A DNA stretch of 60,000 nucleotides from Owenia fusiformis (taxonomy: Eukaryota; Annelida; Polychaeta; Sabellida; Oweniidae): NCBI GenBank assembly GCA_903813345.2, contig CAIIXF020000004.1, forward strand, positions 10,674,196-10,734,195. Reading direction: 5' to 3'. Shown piece after piece: positions 11,381 through 22,895 of this stretch (within the stretch, counting starts at the first letter, position 1; every line of letters starts with the position of its first letter). A model generated the notes under the pieces. The model was not told the DNA's origin. It made no database searches and was given only the letters and a program-made list of their open reading frames with translations. Made by a program: the position numbers and the translations under genes.

Positions 11381-12147
11381 ATGCTGATCGAAAACTCTAT
11401 AACAAAGTCAACTAGGACTTCATATCAAAAAGCATGGGAAAAGTATATCGCCTTTGCTAAAGAGCATGTTAATACTACAAACAAGAAGTTGTTTCCGGTA
11501 TCTGTAAAAAACTTATCAATGTTTATTGCTCACCTTACTGAAAAAAACTATTCAGGGGCTTCAATAACGACTATAATTTCAGGTATTTCTTTTTTCCATA
11601 AACTAGTTGGTCGAAAGAATCCGTCAGATAATTTTTTCATCAGAAAACTGTTAAAAGGTGCGTCAAAAATAAAACCATCAAAAGAATCACGATTGCCGAT
11701 AACAGAGAGCATATTATTGAAATTGCTGAAGATTTTACCACTTATACATAGTTCTAAATATGAAGTGGCTTTATACGCTTCTATGTTTACTCTTGCATTT
11801 CATGGTTTTCTCCGAGTTTCGGAAATAGCATTTTGTAAAGATACCAACCACACCATATTAATGGAAAACGTTAGGTGCAAAAAAGATGTACTTGAAATAT
11901 CTCTGGTGAATTATAAGCACAAAAAGCATTCACAGCCAACTGTTATAACAATTCCACGCTCATCCAAAAAGGAGATATGTGCAGTTCGAGCTGCAAAAAG
12001 ATTTATTAAGCACAGGGGATTATCTCCCGGTGGTTTTTTCGTGAAAAACGACAATTTTCTAGTAACGAAATCGCAATTCGCGAAAACACTTTCACAAACA
12101 GTACGGGCAGCACATTTAAAAAATGAAAAATGTTACACTCCACACTC
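11381..12147 (+). pseudogene. Tyrosine recombinase of DIRS/Ngaro retroelement, left part
   Basis: Starts at the first in-frame ATG, three bases after the RNase H stop; the frame is open upstream to 11324. The N-terminal core-binding region contains STRTSYQKAWEKY. The catalytic domain shows the first active-site Arg in the box HGFLRVSEI (codon 11813-11815), and the reading frame reaches the His of the HxxR box at 12143-12145. There it is cut by a 9.36-kb insertion, and an artificial stop follows within four codons. The rest, with the box Arg and the nucleophile Tyr, lies at 21511-21652. In the intact family this enzyme integrates the circular cDNA. The gene is interrupted, otherwise without visible stops. 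Confidence 0.85.
12144..12147 (+). repeat. Target site duplication, left
   Basis: ACTC directly precedes the element end AACAGGATC and recurs at 21507-21510 after GATCCTGTT. Removing the element and one ACTC brings the recombinase reading frame back together exactly across the HxxR box, which fixes the duplication at 4 bp (5 bp if the terminal A is counted). Confidence 0.75.
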
Positions 12148-13302
12148 AACAGGATCTTAAGAGGTTCTGGACAAATCATTTGATTCTGGACTTGACATAT
12201 TTTTTTCCAACGAAATCACATCCAAGGGTTGAATTTTTATTGGATATTTAGAGAGCGAGTCCTGTATTGATTTCAATAAAAAGGTTAAAATAGAACGCTA
12301 TTTGAGAGTTAATCTTATACTTTCATTACATTGATAAATTAAGGCAAATTCCGAAAAATTTTAAAGTGCATTTTTATGAAATATTATCCAAGTATTTAGA
12401 TGAAACGGTCTTATTTAAATACAAATCATAACATGATAATATTTTTTCATAAAATATTTCTTCAAGAAATTCAATTGAAGGCTCAAGATAAAACGAGTTA
12501 ATTTAGGTGAAAACCCTTACATGATGATGTGTTTTCATGACTTCTTTCATAAAATTCCATCAAGGGGTGAAAATAAAATGATCGAATTTAAGTGATTTAA
12601 GGATCACGAGGATAGGTTTTCTTGGATATTTTCTATGAAATCCCATCCAGTGGTCAAGGTAAAATTTTTATTTGGTATATTTGGTCACGTGTTCGAACCC
12701 ATAGAACCATATAGGAACGTCATTTTGAATGTTACGTGATAAATCCATATAAGGCTTTTAGAACTATGTGGGGAAAGATGAGGGGAAACCCCTGACACCT
12801 GTTCACGATTTTATCCGAACGTTCATCGGATCATTTCGGTTTTTATGCACTTCATTATTTTACCGAAGTTTGCCGATTCGATTCGTCGTATTTCGGAATA
12901 TTGGGGACAATTTTATACTCCATTGGGAGTATTTTTAATCTACTTCTTATTACGAAGATTCCCGAACCTTGTTCGGATTAATCCGGATTTTCTGACCTAC
13001 TTCATCTACCGAGATTTAACGAGTTTACATTCGGCTCATTTCGGAATCCTGGTGACAATTTTATACTCCATTGGAGTATTTTTGATCTACTTCTTATGAC
13101 GAAGATTTCCGAACCTTGTTCGGATTAATCCGGATTTTCTGACCTACTTCATCTACCGAGATTTAACGAGTTTAAATTCGTCTCATTTCGGAATCCTGGT
13201 GACAATTTTATACTCCATTGGAGTATTTTTGATCTACTTTTTCTGGATTTTGCCCTACTTATTATATCTTTACAACAAGCAAATCAAAAAATTCGCCATG
13301 AA

Positions 13303-13365
13303 CGGGTCTCGATCGACTAACCTAGAGCATGGAAGCTAGGCACGTTAGCCATGAGGCTAACGTGC
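13303..13365 (-). repeat. tRNA-like (Gly-UCC-like) block in left TIR
   Basis: On the minus strand the order is GTTAGCCTCATGGCTAACG, a TAGCTTCCATGCTCTAGG anticodon-arm-like stretch whose loop centre is TCC, then GTTAGTCGATCGAGACCCG resembling an internal B box. The acceptor stem is not formed. It is probably a tRNA-derived segment, such as a SINE head, rather than a working tRNA. Confidence 0.4.
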
Positions 13366-13479
13366 AACCGATACGAAAGGATAAAAGTATTATATATTTA
13401 TACCGAGCGTCAATTCAAAATGATCTTCACTTTTGACTGCACGTAAATACAACTCGTCAGTTGTATCCAGAATAGATGA

Positions 13480-13545
13480 ACGCCTATGGTACTAGTGAAT
13501 AACCAAGTCCCAGGCGAGTGGTTCGCACCCCACCGTGATATGTTA
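13480..13545 (+). repeat. Second tRNA-like block with B box in left TIR
   Basis: The stretch includes GCCTATGGTACTAGTGAAT followed by AAGTCCCAGGCGAGTGG and TGGTTCGCACCCCACC, the last fitting a Pol III B box (GGTTCGANNCC) closely. Arm pairing is poor. The mirrored copy is at about 20093-20155. Confidence 0.35.
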
Positions 13546-13581
13546 TTTTTGCTTTTTTAATACGACAGAAAGGAGCAAGGT

Positions 13582-16500
13582 CACTGGCATGTAGCGGTCC
13601 TGATATCGATACATTCTACACGCAATAAAACCAGATACCTGCGTGTGATTAAAACTACATGTTAGAGCGTCGATATCCTACAAATCCTATTTTTTCATAA
13701 AAATATTTTTTCATGAAATCCAATCGAAGGGTGGAGATAAAACGATATTTTAGGTAAAACAGCTTTACATGATCTGCCGATGTGTTTTCATAACTTTTTT
13801 CATAAAAGACCATTCTCGGTTTGGAGAACAAAGTTCGTCACTCTAATTGAGCGTTATCCCTGCTTCGGACAAATTTGATTTTTTTACATAATATAGATTT
13901 GAATGTCTTCTTTTGAATAGTCATAGTTTAATTTGGGTAATATTTCTAGATTTTTCATATAAAAATTACTAGTGAAACACCCAACGTCGCTTTTATGATT
14001 CGTACCACTTTTTTAACTTGGTGTATTGCATATTTCCGTGGGTTGATTTGAAAAAAAGACAAACAACGTATACATGAATATGTCATAAGCATATAGTGAG
14101 ATAATTGTTAGATTAGGTTTGCTATAAGTGACTTTAAAACAAAAAAATAAAAAACATTACTTCACGTGTTAAAGTCCCATTGACCACGACATCAAGGAAA
14201 ATTGAGCTTTTTGTCATCAGACATCTTTATAGATAGAATTAGCTATGTACTACATTTTTAAATACACTCACATTGTACATGTAGCTGTAATATCTAAGAT
14301 GTTATTTTTATTGATGAAAAGATTCTTACATACTAAAGTTACATTAAAATATCAATTGCAATAGCCACCTGTTTTTAACATCCCTTTGTCACTCATCCCT
14401 TAATTATCTCTGTGTATCTTAAACGTGTGTGTGTTCGATGTTGATAGCACCCGAGTGCAACCTAAGGAGCACATACAATACATTTTGTGTATGCCCAGTC
14501 TGGCCGCCTTATATCTGCCTGCACCGAGAAATGGGCGCAGCTTTGACAATTAACGAATGATATAACGATATCACGGATTTCACCGAATGTTATTCATCCC
14601 TAAATAGCTTTTTTATTTAGTCTTATGATCCGACTGATGTTTCAATTTTTTGCAGTGACTCTGAAATTGCTGCGCCAGATATGACATCACAGCGACTCAT
14701 TTTCCTACATTTAAATCACTAAACTAAATCAATTGAAACATAATCATTAAAGAATGAGGACCTTGTATTTTACTTTGGACGAGGGTAGTGGCCATGTCTT
14801 GGCATGGCTAGTTGTGCATTAACGTTTGATACTGTTGTGCGGATAAAAATAATGAATATATGTTAAAGTAGCACTAAACAGATACTTTTAAAGTTAAAAG
14901 AATATAGTTACATTTAAAGAATGGGCCCAACGAATAGATATTGAATATAGGACTCGTTTGATGAAACGTTCGTTCTTTTAATTCTAATAAACCTAGAAAT
15001 CAATCAACGATTAAGTAAATTGACAAGACTTCATGTTCAAGTTGGCTGAATTTCGTGTAACTTAACTCTGTTATGTTTCTAGATTTTACATATGGAGAAC
15101 AGAATTCGAAATCATAATCACAATCGTATTTTAAGGCAAATAGGCCATGAATATGCTTTTAGTTACACGGTGGATGATCAAATTAACACATTTTGGATGT
15201 TGAATTTCATTTCAAGTTCATTCGAATTTACGCATTATCGTGGGAAAGCCCATGGCATTATCCAATAAAATTGATATATATACTGTCTAGGCTGAGACTA
15301 ACATATATAATGTTATTTAATGTATTTAATATACAGGATATATCTGAGAAAGTTATGCAATATATCTACACGAGAAATAGTAGGGACCGAGGGTTGATAT
15401 ATTACCTTTACCTGTCGAAAATCGAGTATAAACTATGAGGATTAGATACGCATTGAATGTAATGGAACCGTCATGTAATAATTAGAAATGATAATCACAA
15501 TCAAATCATGAATATTTTATCTAGATTTAAAGTGCTTAAGATTTATTTTTAAAACTCAACCGAACTATTAACATTTAAAAGCACCGAACGAATTTTCTGG
15601 GGATTGCTGATGAGCGGGTGGGATGGGATGGGAGGGATAAAATGAAATACTAGATAAAATATTGATACCTTTACGCATGTCAATCTCAAATTAGAATGCA
15701 TAAATCATTATCTCTTTTATTCTTCTGTATTGTAATACGATAGTCTGATTATTGTCAATATCCTATACATGAAATAATGTACAACGTGTATTCTACATTG
15801 AATAACAAACGAAATAAAACTCATCTTTGTACGAATTTATTTTTCATATGACACAAAGTAACATAACATTGTTATATGTTGCATTTACGACTACTACAGC
15901 AAATCAGAAAATTCGTACAATATCAAACGTAAGAGTTGTTCACAAATACATTGGTATTTTGATATGAGTATCATGTAGTATTAAAATATTAAAATCATAT
16001 GATCAGCAAGTTTATAAGCTTAATATTGTATTGTTTTTTATTTAAGTGTCGCATGCTTAATTTCATACATATACATCTGTACAATCATCCAAAAAGCCTC
16101 GAGCCACCAATGGCTAATGAGACACTGCTAATCAAAATAAATCATATAATATTATATAATAAGATGCATAATATGAGTCAGTTGCAGAAATAGGATTATG
16201 AATAAAGCAAAGTTCATGACCTCTATTACGAACATTGTTTGATGAACTCGATCACTCAGTCAGTTGTTGAACATATGCAAATGTGGTCAGGTTATAAATA
16301 TAAGTACAATTTAAGTCCATGATATTTTCACATATTGAACATAACACTCAGTTCACAAAGAGATGTATACAAATCTAATCCACAAGTAGAAATGATTGTT
16401 TCATGCTGTTTATGCATTGTGTATAAACTGTAATCCAAAACATGAATAAAGTGGGCAAGAGGTGGTTGTATGATGGCCCATAAAATCACATTATGTAACA

Positions 16501-16630
16501 CCGGCACCCTGGTTCAATATAGTGCAGTGGCCCATGTTTGATATACGTACATCAAAACTCATGTTTTTTCAAGGAAAGAAGCTAGATTAGTGATATATTG
16601 AAAAATCAAACTACTATACCCCAATACTGT
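13582..16630. other. Interior of the long-TIR element, left half
   Basis: AT-rich and without a credible gene. A segment at 13690-13960 repeats TIR words (TTTTTTCATAAAA, AAGGGTGGAGATAAAACGA) and shares TTCTCGGTTTGGAGAACA, GAGCGTTATCCCTGCTTC and ATAGTTTAATTTGGGTAAT with 37490-37800. The remainder shows nothing I can name. Confidence 0.5.
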
Positions 16631-16634
16631 AGCC

Positions 16635-16843
16635 CGTATTTCTTTAAAAGGAATACAGGCTACAGTGAAGTTGCAAATGGAGGACCTTTGTTTATTTCCA
16701 TAGTTCTGGAGGAATACTAGATTTTACATTGTATAGATTCATCGAGCAGTTTGCAACGCACTATCACCAGAAAAGTCCTATGGAAAAGGACAAAGAATAC
16801 CCGCTCTATTTGCAACTTAACTGTACCCTGTATTCTTTTTAAA
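16635..16843. mobile_element. Nested MITE with ~75-bp TIRs
   Basis: The left end AAAAGGAATACAGGCTACAG continues as GAAGTTGCAAAT...TTTCCATAG, and the right end mirrors it as CTATTTGCAACTTAACTGTA...CTGTATTCTTTTT. The arms are imperfect inverted repeats of about 75 bp and leave a short loop. It sits inside the long-TIR element, hence inserted after or together with it. Confidence 0.55.
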
Positions 16844-17647
16844 TGTGTTCACGTGGTAGGGTAGTGTGATACTCCCTCTGCCTATGCCTACATCGTTCAA
16901 TCTTTTTTTCATAGTATAACGCCTTATTAATACAACAGTTATTGAGCTGTTAAGAAAACATACTAACAAACAAACCACCGAGTTTAGAGTAAGACATATA
17001 CATGTATTGTTCTATTATCAAATCATATATTGTGTCCCAATTCTAAAACGTTAACAGTTTATGGTGTACAATAAAACTATTACTATTAACCACTTTAATA
17101 TATTTAGACATAAAATATCAAGTTACTCATCAGCCAACAAATCTCAAAATATCGAAAAATGAAAAATACGAGGTACTTGTTCACTCAAATCTAGGAGTCA
17201 ATTGGTAATGTGTACCTATAGATAGTTCTCAAAGTAAATGAGCAAAAGCGTAACATTTGTATGTAGCATGCTTCATAAAACACTAAACTTAGCCCAAAAA
17301 GTAAGCGTGCATTTTGTTCCTGGCACTGATTGGTTAATAAGTGAATACAATTCGTTGAATGCACGATGCACTCAAAAGATTAGCAGCTGGGAAAGGCTAT
17401 TGAACAAAAAGTACGCTTTCGTACTCAAAAAAGGATTACCCTTTTACAACTTTGACAACTTTGAAGCATGAACTTCGGAAGATCTAACGAAATGTACTTA
17501 CTGTTACCCTGTGGATCCCAGGGTTTTGATATGTTCTACAAAGTCATGCAAAGACAGACCATATATGCACTAAAAATATCTGTGACACTTGTATGATATG
17601 TATTCCACTTTGAACCACCATCTATTTAAATATTGTGAAAATATATA

Positions 17648-18090
17648 TTTCCCAAATTATGAAATAAAGGAGCTTGTATTCGCGAATGCCGCTAACGCCT
17701 GTCGGCTACCGGATAAACCTACTTTACTATTTTATGGGCAATTCATTAAAATATCAATGGAATATTGTCAGGTTCTTTTCATATTTAAATGAGTCGCCTA
17801 TAGAATGGTAGGTTAATCCGGAAGCTGAAATCTTCCATTCCCAAATCATAGTCTTAGCTTGTATTCGCAAATGCAACGCCTGTCGGCTACCGGATTAACC
17901 TATTATTTTACTGGAAACTCATGTCAATACGAATAGTACCTGCCACTATTCCATTCATATTTAAATGACTTGGTCATATTATACTGGGTTAATCAGGTAG
18001 CCGGAAGGCGTTAGTTGCATTCGCGAATATAAGGTTAGCTTGTATTCAATAATGCAAGAAACGCCTGTCGGCTACCGGATTAAACTACCT
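17648..18090. repeat. Cluster of hairpin repeats with GTATTCGCGAATGC
   Basis: The motif GCTTGTATTCGCGAATGC is followed by AACGCCTGTCGGCTACCGG and ATTAACCTA. It occurs near 17670, 17857 and 18038 in plus orientation and inverted near 17800 and 17985-18035. Arms pair to give at least two adjacent hairpins of about 150-180 bp, as in palindromic MITEs inserted next to one another. Confidence 0.55.
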
Positions 18091-18099
18091 CTGGAGACA

Positions 18100-20050
18100 T
18101 CGGGATTTTAAAGCGGCGTGCAAAGCGTAATCGGGTACACCCCAGTTCTCCGAAACCCAGTTGTCCGAAACCCATTACTCCGAAAAATAAAGTCATAATT
18201 TACCAGAGAAAGCGGGGGGCGTAGCTTACTTAAACTTACGTCAGTTTCATGCAATGTATTTGGCCAAATTAATGGCATGGACGCATTCTGTTATTCATAG
18301 ATCTCTCTCTCACTTTGAATTGCAGCCATTGCATGGCGTTACCAGAATGGCAGGAACGGGAGATTTATTTTACATTGTGATTCTAAAAAAAGGTTATTAA
18401 AACACAATATATATTACGGAACAGTTTATCTTATCTTCTTCAATCTCTTTTATATAGGCAAAATAAAATGAAACATTTTGAAACAGATAAAATAATTTAT
18501 CGCATAGAACTTTAAGAATAAAACAGTATACAAATTACGTTGTCAAAATATTTCGTCGCATTTAATTTCTTAGTCTCGGTCTCTTATCAAATCGTAAAAG
18601 AATAAAACATTCTATACTTAATCACTTGGGATTTATGTTTCGGCATTCGTTTCAGGCATTTGTTTTTTATGTTCTTCTCCTGAAATGTATTTGTTTGACA
18701 ATAATCAGAGAAAGTGCGTATACGTATAAATATGCCACGCAAACAAACGGGTGTGACTTCAATTTCTTGTCTGTCTGAGGACGTATTGGGAACGAGGTAG
18801 AATTAAAGAATTCTTATGAACGAGTCATGCAAGATACTAGAACTAGTAAAGTAATGTAAATGGATAAGTTAATTTCTGATGGATCTGGATATAATATATT
18901 TCAAAACTTTGTAAACACTAGATAACTTCATTTAGGCAGATATAGTATCTTGATATATTTGGCTATCATGCGTTTAAAATACGTTCCTAAAACTATGAAG
19001 ACGTTAGGTGAGAAATATTGCTATTGTACGTTCGAAAAGTATTTGGTTGTATTTTGTAGTTCTCAAGTTACCCATGAACTTTCGTGGCCTAATTAACGTC
19101 TTGACTTAGCATATTTAGCCTAATTTTGCAATGATGTCAACGTGATTCAAATGTTATGCTGTCGTGATTCGCAGAGGTTGCGACAAGATTCGTTTTACAA
19201 CAGATGTAACTATGAGAACATGAAAGCTCATAATCCTGATTATGCAACCTTATACAATCGTTATCTTTGGGACAAGAGCCCAAAAACAAGGTACTCGTGA
19301 ACGAGAGTTGAATTTGCTCCGTGAACGATAGGATACGCTGTTCCCCACCAACAAAATACAGACATATGCTTCAGTGTCCTCAACGCAGATTGTAGAGAAC
19401 AAGAGAAAAAATGAAATATACTTTGCCATAACAGAATACTGTTAAAGTATTGTTTATTAAGTTTATTAAGTTTCACAAATAACTTTTAAATGCCTTCTTT
19501 ACCGTCAACGGACACTCAAATAAATACACAATACAATGCAATGCAATGTAATACAACGCATTACAATACAAACTAAATTAGAGTATTTGTGCATAGCATT
19601 TTCCCCTTTTGTTTGAAGGATATTTTAAGAATAATTCCAGCGTTCGTACACACCTGGAAATGTCAGGGTTTTGATTTAATTTTCCAAGTGCCTGAAATGT
19701 CAGAGAATTTCAAAATAAGGTCAAAAAGGGCCAAAGAGTCCGGGAATTTTGAAACTGTAGACATGTCATGGAAATGTCAGGGAAATTTGTATCAGTGTTG
19801 AAAAAATGATGTTCCAGAAAAATAAATTTTAGGACTATGACAGGATCTCAATGAAATCCAAAATGTAACATTTAGTTGATTCCACACGGGGCGTGTACAT
19901 TGTCTAACATATATCTAAAAGGTTTACACTGTCTTGATTAATGAACTTCTTAGATCTAGTCGCGCTTCAGAAGTGGAAATCCTTCAATTATCAGAGGTTA
20001 ATGTTTCTAAAACTGTATTGAAATAAACGTACGTTTTGTTTTCAAACCTA
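18100..20050. other. Interior of the long-TIR element, right half
   Basis: No gene recognised. A short triplication of TCCGAAACCCA-like words lies at 18146-18185. The open frame at 19261-19476 (minus) is not similar to any family I know. Confidence 0.45.
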
Positions 20051-20051
20051 C

Positions 20052-21506
20052 ACCTTGCTCCTTTCTGTCGTATTAATAAAGCAAAAATAACATATCACGG
20101 TGGGATACGAACCACTCGCCTGGGATTTGGTTATTCACTAACACCATAGGCGTTCACCTATTCTGGATACAACTGACGAGTTGTATCTAAGTGGAGTCAA
20201 AAGCGAAGATCATTCTAAATTGACGCTCGGTATAAATATATGATACTTTTATCATCTCACACAGGTGAACGTTAGCCTCATGGCTAGCGTGTTTAGCTTC
20301 CACTCTCTAGGTTAGTCGATCGAAACCCGTTCATGGCGAACTTTTTGATTTGCTTGCTGTCAACTTATAATAAGTAGGGCAAAATCCAGAAAAAGTAGAT
20401 CAAAAATACTCCAATGGAGTATAAAATTGTCACCAGGATTCCGAAATGAGACGAATGTTAACTCGTTAAATCTCGGTAGATAAAGTAGGTCAGAAAATCC
20501 GGATTAATCCGAACTGATTCGGGAATCTTCGTCATAAGAAGTAGATCAAAAATCCAGAGAAGTAGATCAAAAATACTCCAATGGAGTATAAAATTGTCAC
20601 CAGGATTCCGAAATGAGCCGAATGTAAACTCGTTAAATCTCGGTAGATGAAGTAGGTCAGAAAATCCGGATTAATCCGAACAAGGTTCGGGAATCTTCGT
20701 AATAAGAAGTAGATTAAAAATACTCCCAATGGAGTATAAAATTGTCCCCAATATTCCGAAATACGACGAATCGAATCGGCAAACTTCGGTAAAATAATGA
20801 AGTGCATAAAAACCGAAATGATCTGATGAACGTTCGGATAAAATCGTGAACAGGTGTCAGGGGTTTCCCCTCATCTTTCCCCACATAGTTCTAAAAGCCT
20901 TATATGGATTTATCACGTAACATTCAAAATGACGTTCCTATATGGTTCTATGGGTTCGAACACGTGACCAAATATACCAAATAAAAATTTTACCTTGACC
21001 ACTGGATGGGATTTCATAGAAAATATCCAAGAAAACCTATCCTCGTGATCCTTAAATCACTTAAATTCGATCATTTTATTTTCACCCCTTGATGGAATTT
21101 TATGAAAGAAGTCATGAAAACACATCATCATGTAAGGGTTTTCACCTAAATTAGCTCGTTTTATCTTGAGCCTTCAATTGAATTTCTTGAAGAAATATTT
21201 TATGAAAAAATATCATCATGTTATGATTTGTATTTAAATAAGACCGTTTCATCTAAATACTTGGATAATATTTCATAAAAAATGCACTTTAAAATTTTTC
21301 AGAATTTGCCTTAATTTATCAATGTAATGAAAGTATAAGATAAACTCTCAAATAGCGTTCTATTTTAACCTTTTTATTGAAATCAATACAGGACTCGCTC
21401 TCTAAATATCCAATAAAAATTCAACCCTTGGATGTGATTTCGTTGGAAAAAAAATATGTCAAGTCCAGAATCAAATGATTTGTCCAGAACCTCTTAAGAT
21501 CCTGTT
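20052..21506 (-). repeat. Right terminal inverted repeat
   Basis: Reverse complement of 12148-13581. It is about 21 bp longer because one piece of the ATCAAAAATCCAGAGAAGTAG type is added near 20550. The arms otherwise differ at scattered single bases, which points to a fairly recent insertion or to gene conversion between the arms. The tRNA-like block at 20269-20330 (plus) is preceded by TATAAATATA. Confidence 0.85.
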
Positions 21507-21510
21507 ACTC
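21507..21510 (+). repeat. Target site duplication, right
   Basis: ACTC matching 12144-12147, immediately after the element end GATCCTGTT and before the resumed recombinase reading frame. Confidence 0.75.
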
Positions 21511-21652
21511 ATTTAGAATAGGAAAAGCAACGGAATGTGCGCATGCTAATATACCAAATGAAACAATACAGAAATGGGGGAGATGGAATTCAAATAATGC
21601 GTTAAAAAACTATATTCGCATTCAGAATGTAAACCATGTTATACAGAATTAA
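21511..21652 (+). pseudogene. Tyrosine recombinase of DIRS/Ngaro retroelement, right part
   Basis: This is the missing C-terminus of the gene broken at 12147. It begins within the HxxR box (TTT AGA gives Phe-Arg), then shows GKATECAHANIP, the WGRWNSNA block and the catalytic Tyr in NYIRIQN, and ends at TAA 21650-21652. The fit of the two halves, in frame, is the main evidence that the intervening DNA is an insertion. No other break is visible in this half. Confidence 0.85.
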
Positions 21653-21679
21653 GATGACATAAAAGGTCAGTGCTCTTGA

Positions 21680-21895
21680 CTGGTATTTTACCTTCAAGAA
21701 TAATGTCTCTGAGTATATAATAACAAGACGTTTAGAATAATCGGATCCTTAAAAGTTAATTGACATCCCCCATTCGAAGATATACAAAAATGGACTAGTA
21801 TTTTACTTTCCATGATAATTTGCGAATTTCCACAATTGTGAATTGAAAGAAGTGCGATTGATGCATATGGACTAGTATTTTACTTTCCATTGTAT
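21680..21895 (+). repeat. Short direct repeats in the retroelement 3' tail
   Basis: The phrase ACTAGTATTTTACTTTCCAT occurs at about 21795 and 21871, with a diverged ACTGGTATTTTACCTTCAAG at about 21679. DIRS/Ngaro elements end in split direct repeats needed for their circular intermediate. These may be part of that terminus, though no matching 5' copy exists because the element is 5'-truncated. Confidence 0.4.
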
Positions 21896-22179
21896 CTTGA
21901 TGAACATTAATGCCTGATAACGATGTGCATTTAAATTCGTAGAGAGACTAATGATGTATTTAACATTATTCTCATAGTCATTATTAGTATTTGTAAAACG
22001 AAGTGGCTCATAGACTTGTAGATTAGGACTCTTTATTGTAGACATTATAATCTGATCATTGGTCATTGATCAGTTACGGTGTGGTTCACATCATTTATAT
22101 TGCATTTGATCTTTATCAAATTGTTTGTGTAATCGTTTGAAGTTTGGTGCTATATGGATGGGGCTCGCTTTGCGATGGG

Positions 22180-22386
22180 TGTTTTTAGCCCCATATTATA
22201 TAATATTACATAATATTGTTTTTGTATTTGACTATACACATGTATGTTGTAAAATATATGTATACATGTAATATATTATTTGTGAAAAATTAATACAAGC
22301 AAATTGAGCCACCAACCGCATTGTTACATGTTGTTCTTTCTAATTGGGTAACGTCATAGTATCACATGACAGCAACGTGACATAAA
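22180..22386 (-). repeat. 207-bp direct repeat, copy 1
   Basis: Nearly identical to 22689-22895 (I see one A/G difference, CCACCAACCG against CCACCGACCG). On the minus strand each unit starts TGTCACG after TTTA and ends AAAAACA, as an LTR would (TG...CA). The 302-bp spacer carries no gene. No primer-binding site, polypurine tract or flanking duplication was convincing, so a miniature LTR element (TRIM) is only possible. Confidence 0.6.
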
Positions 22387-22688
22387 TTTCGATAATGACA
22401 ATTATCTTATTTATAGCACTGCTTCATCTTCTTTTGGAGTTTGAATGGGCAGTCCTTCGGATCTAGCCAATCCACCAATCATAATAATTCACAGATTTAG
22501 TTCATTATAATAATCAACTTTGTAGATAGCCCTCCCTTGAGGATACATTTTACATACTGCTTATTAGATGAGAACACGTGTATTTATAGATATATCTGAT
22601 AGTGATACGTTTTCTCAATATTAACTGTGTTCTACGATAAATGTAACATAAATATTATAATTTAACCTCCACATCCCCTCCTCCACCC

Positions 22689-22895
22689 TGTTTTTAGCCC
22701 CATATTATATAATATTACATAATATTGTTTTTGTATTTGACTATACACATGTATGTTGTAAAATATATGTATACATGTAATATATTATTTGTGAAAAATT
22801 AATACAAGCAAATTGAGCCACCGACCGCATTGTTACATGTTGTTCTTTCTAATTGGGTAACGTCATAGTATCACATGACAGCAACGTGACATAAA
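22689..22895 (-). repeat. 207-bp direct repeat, copy 2
   Basis: Second copy of 22180-22386, same orientation and length, starting TGTTTTTAGCCCC on the plus strand and ending GCAACGTGACATAAA. It is preceded by a pyrimidine-rich CCTCCACATCCCCTCCTCC tract. The near identity implies recent duplication. Confidence 0.6.

Larger units (their letters stand above)
12148..13581 (+). repeat. Left terminal inverted repeat
   Basis: It matches the reverse complement of 20052-21506 nearly throughout, from AACAGGATC to GAAAGGAGCAAGGT. It contains internal tandem units of about 150 bp (12885-13250) built on TTCGGAAT, ACTCCATTGGGAGT, GAACCTTGTTCGG and the palindrome CGGATTAATCCG, and two tRNA-like blocks. The open frame at 12845-13099 is a reading of these tandem units and is duplicated in the other arm, so I do not call it a gene. 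Confidence 0.85.
12148..21506. mobile_element. 9.36-kb element with 1.4-kb terminal inverted repeats
   Basis: A complete insertion lies between ACTC target duplications inside a tyrosine-recombinase gene. The ends AACAGGATCTTAAGAGG... are inverted over about 1.43 kb on each side with few differences. The 6.5-kb interior (13582-20051) has no recognisable transposase, polymerase or integrase; open frames there are short. Long TIRs recall Polintons or foldback elements, but Polintons make 6-bp duplications and encode a PolB and integrase, neither seen here. It looks like a large non-autonomous DNA element mobilised in trans. The class is unknown to me. Confidence 0.8.

Noticed and set aside
12845-13099. 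84-codon open frame in the left TIR, repeated as 20532-20807 in the right TIR
   Set aside because: It is a reading of ~150-bp tandem units, so its translation repeats itself. It has no protein features and changes length with unit number.
17238-17471. 77-codon plus-strand open frame inside the long-TIR element
   Set aside because: Composition is passable, but there is no family motif, start context or copy elsewhere in the window. Not enough to call a gene of the element.
17512-17546. Minus-strand exon-like segment between TGACTTTGTAG and AACA|GTAAGTAC
   Set aside because: Too short to judge, and it lies inside the transposable element.
12148-21506. Calling the long-TIR element a Polinton/Maverick
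   Set aside because: The target duplication is 4 bp rather than 6 bp, the ends do not start AGT, and no PolB, integrase, ATPase or capsid-like frame is visible.
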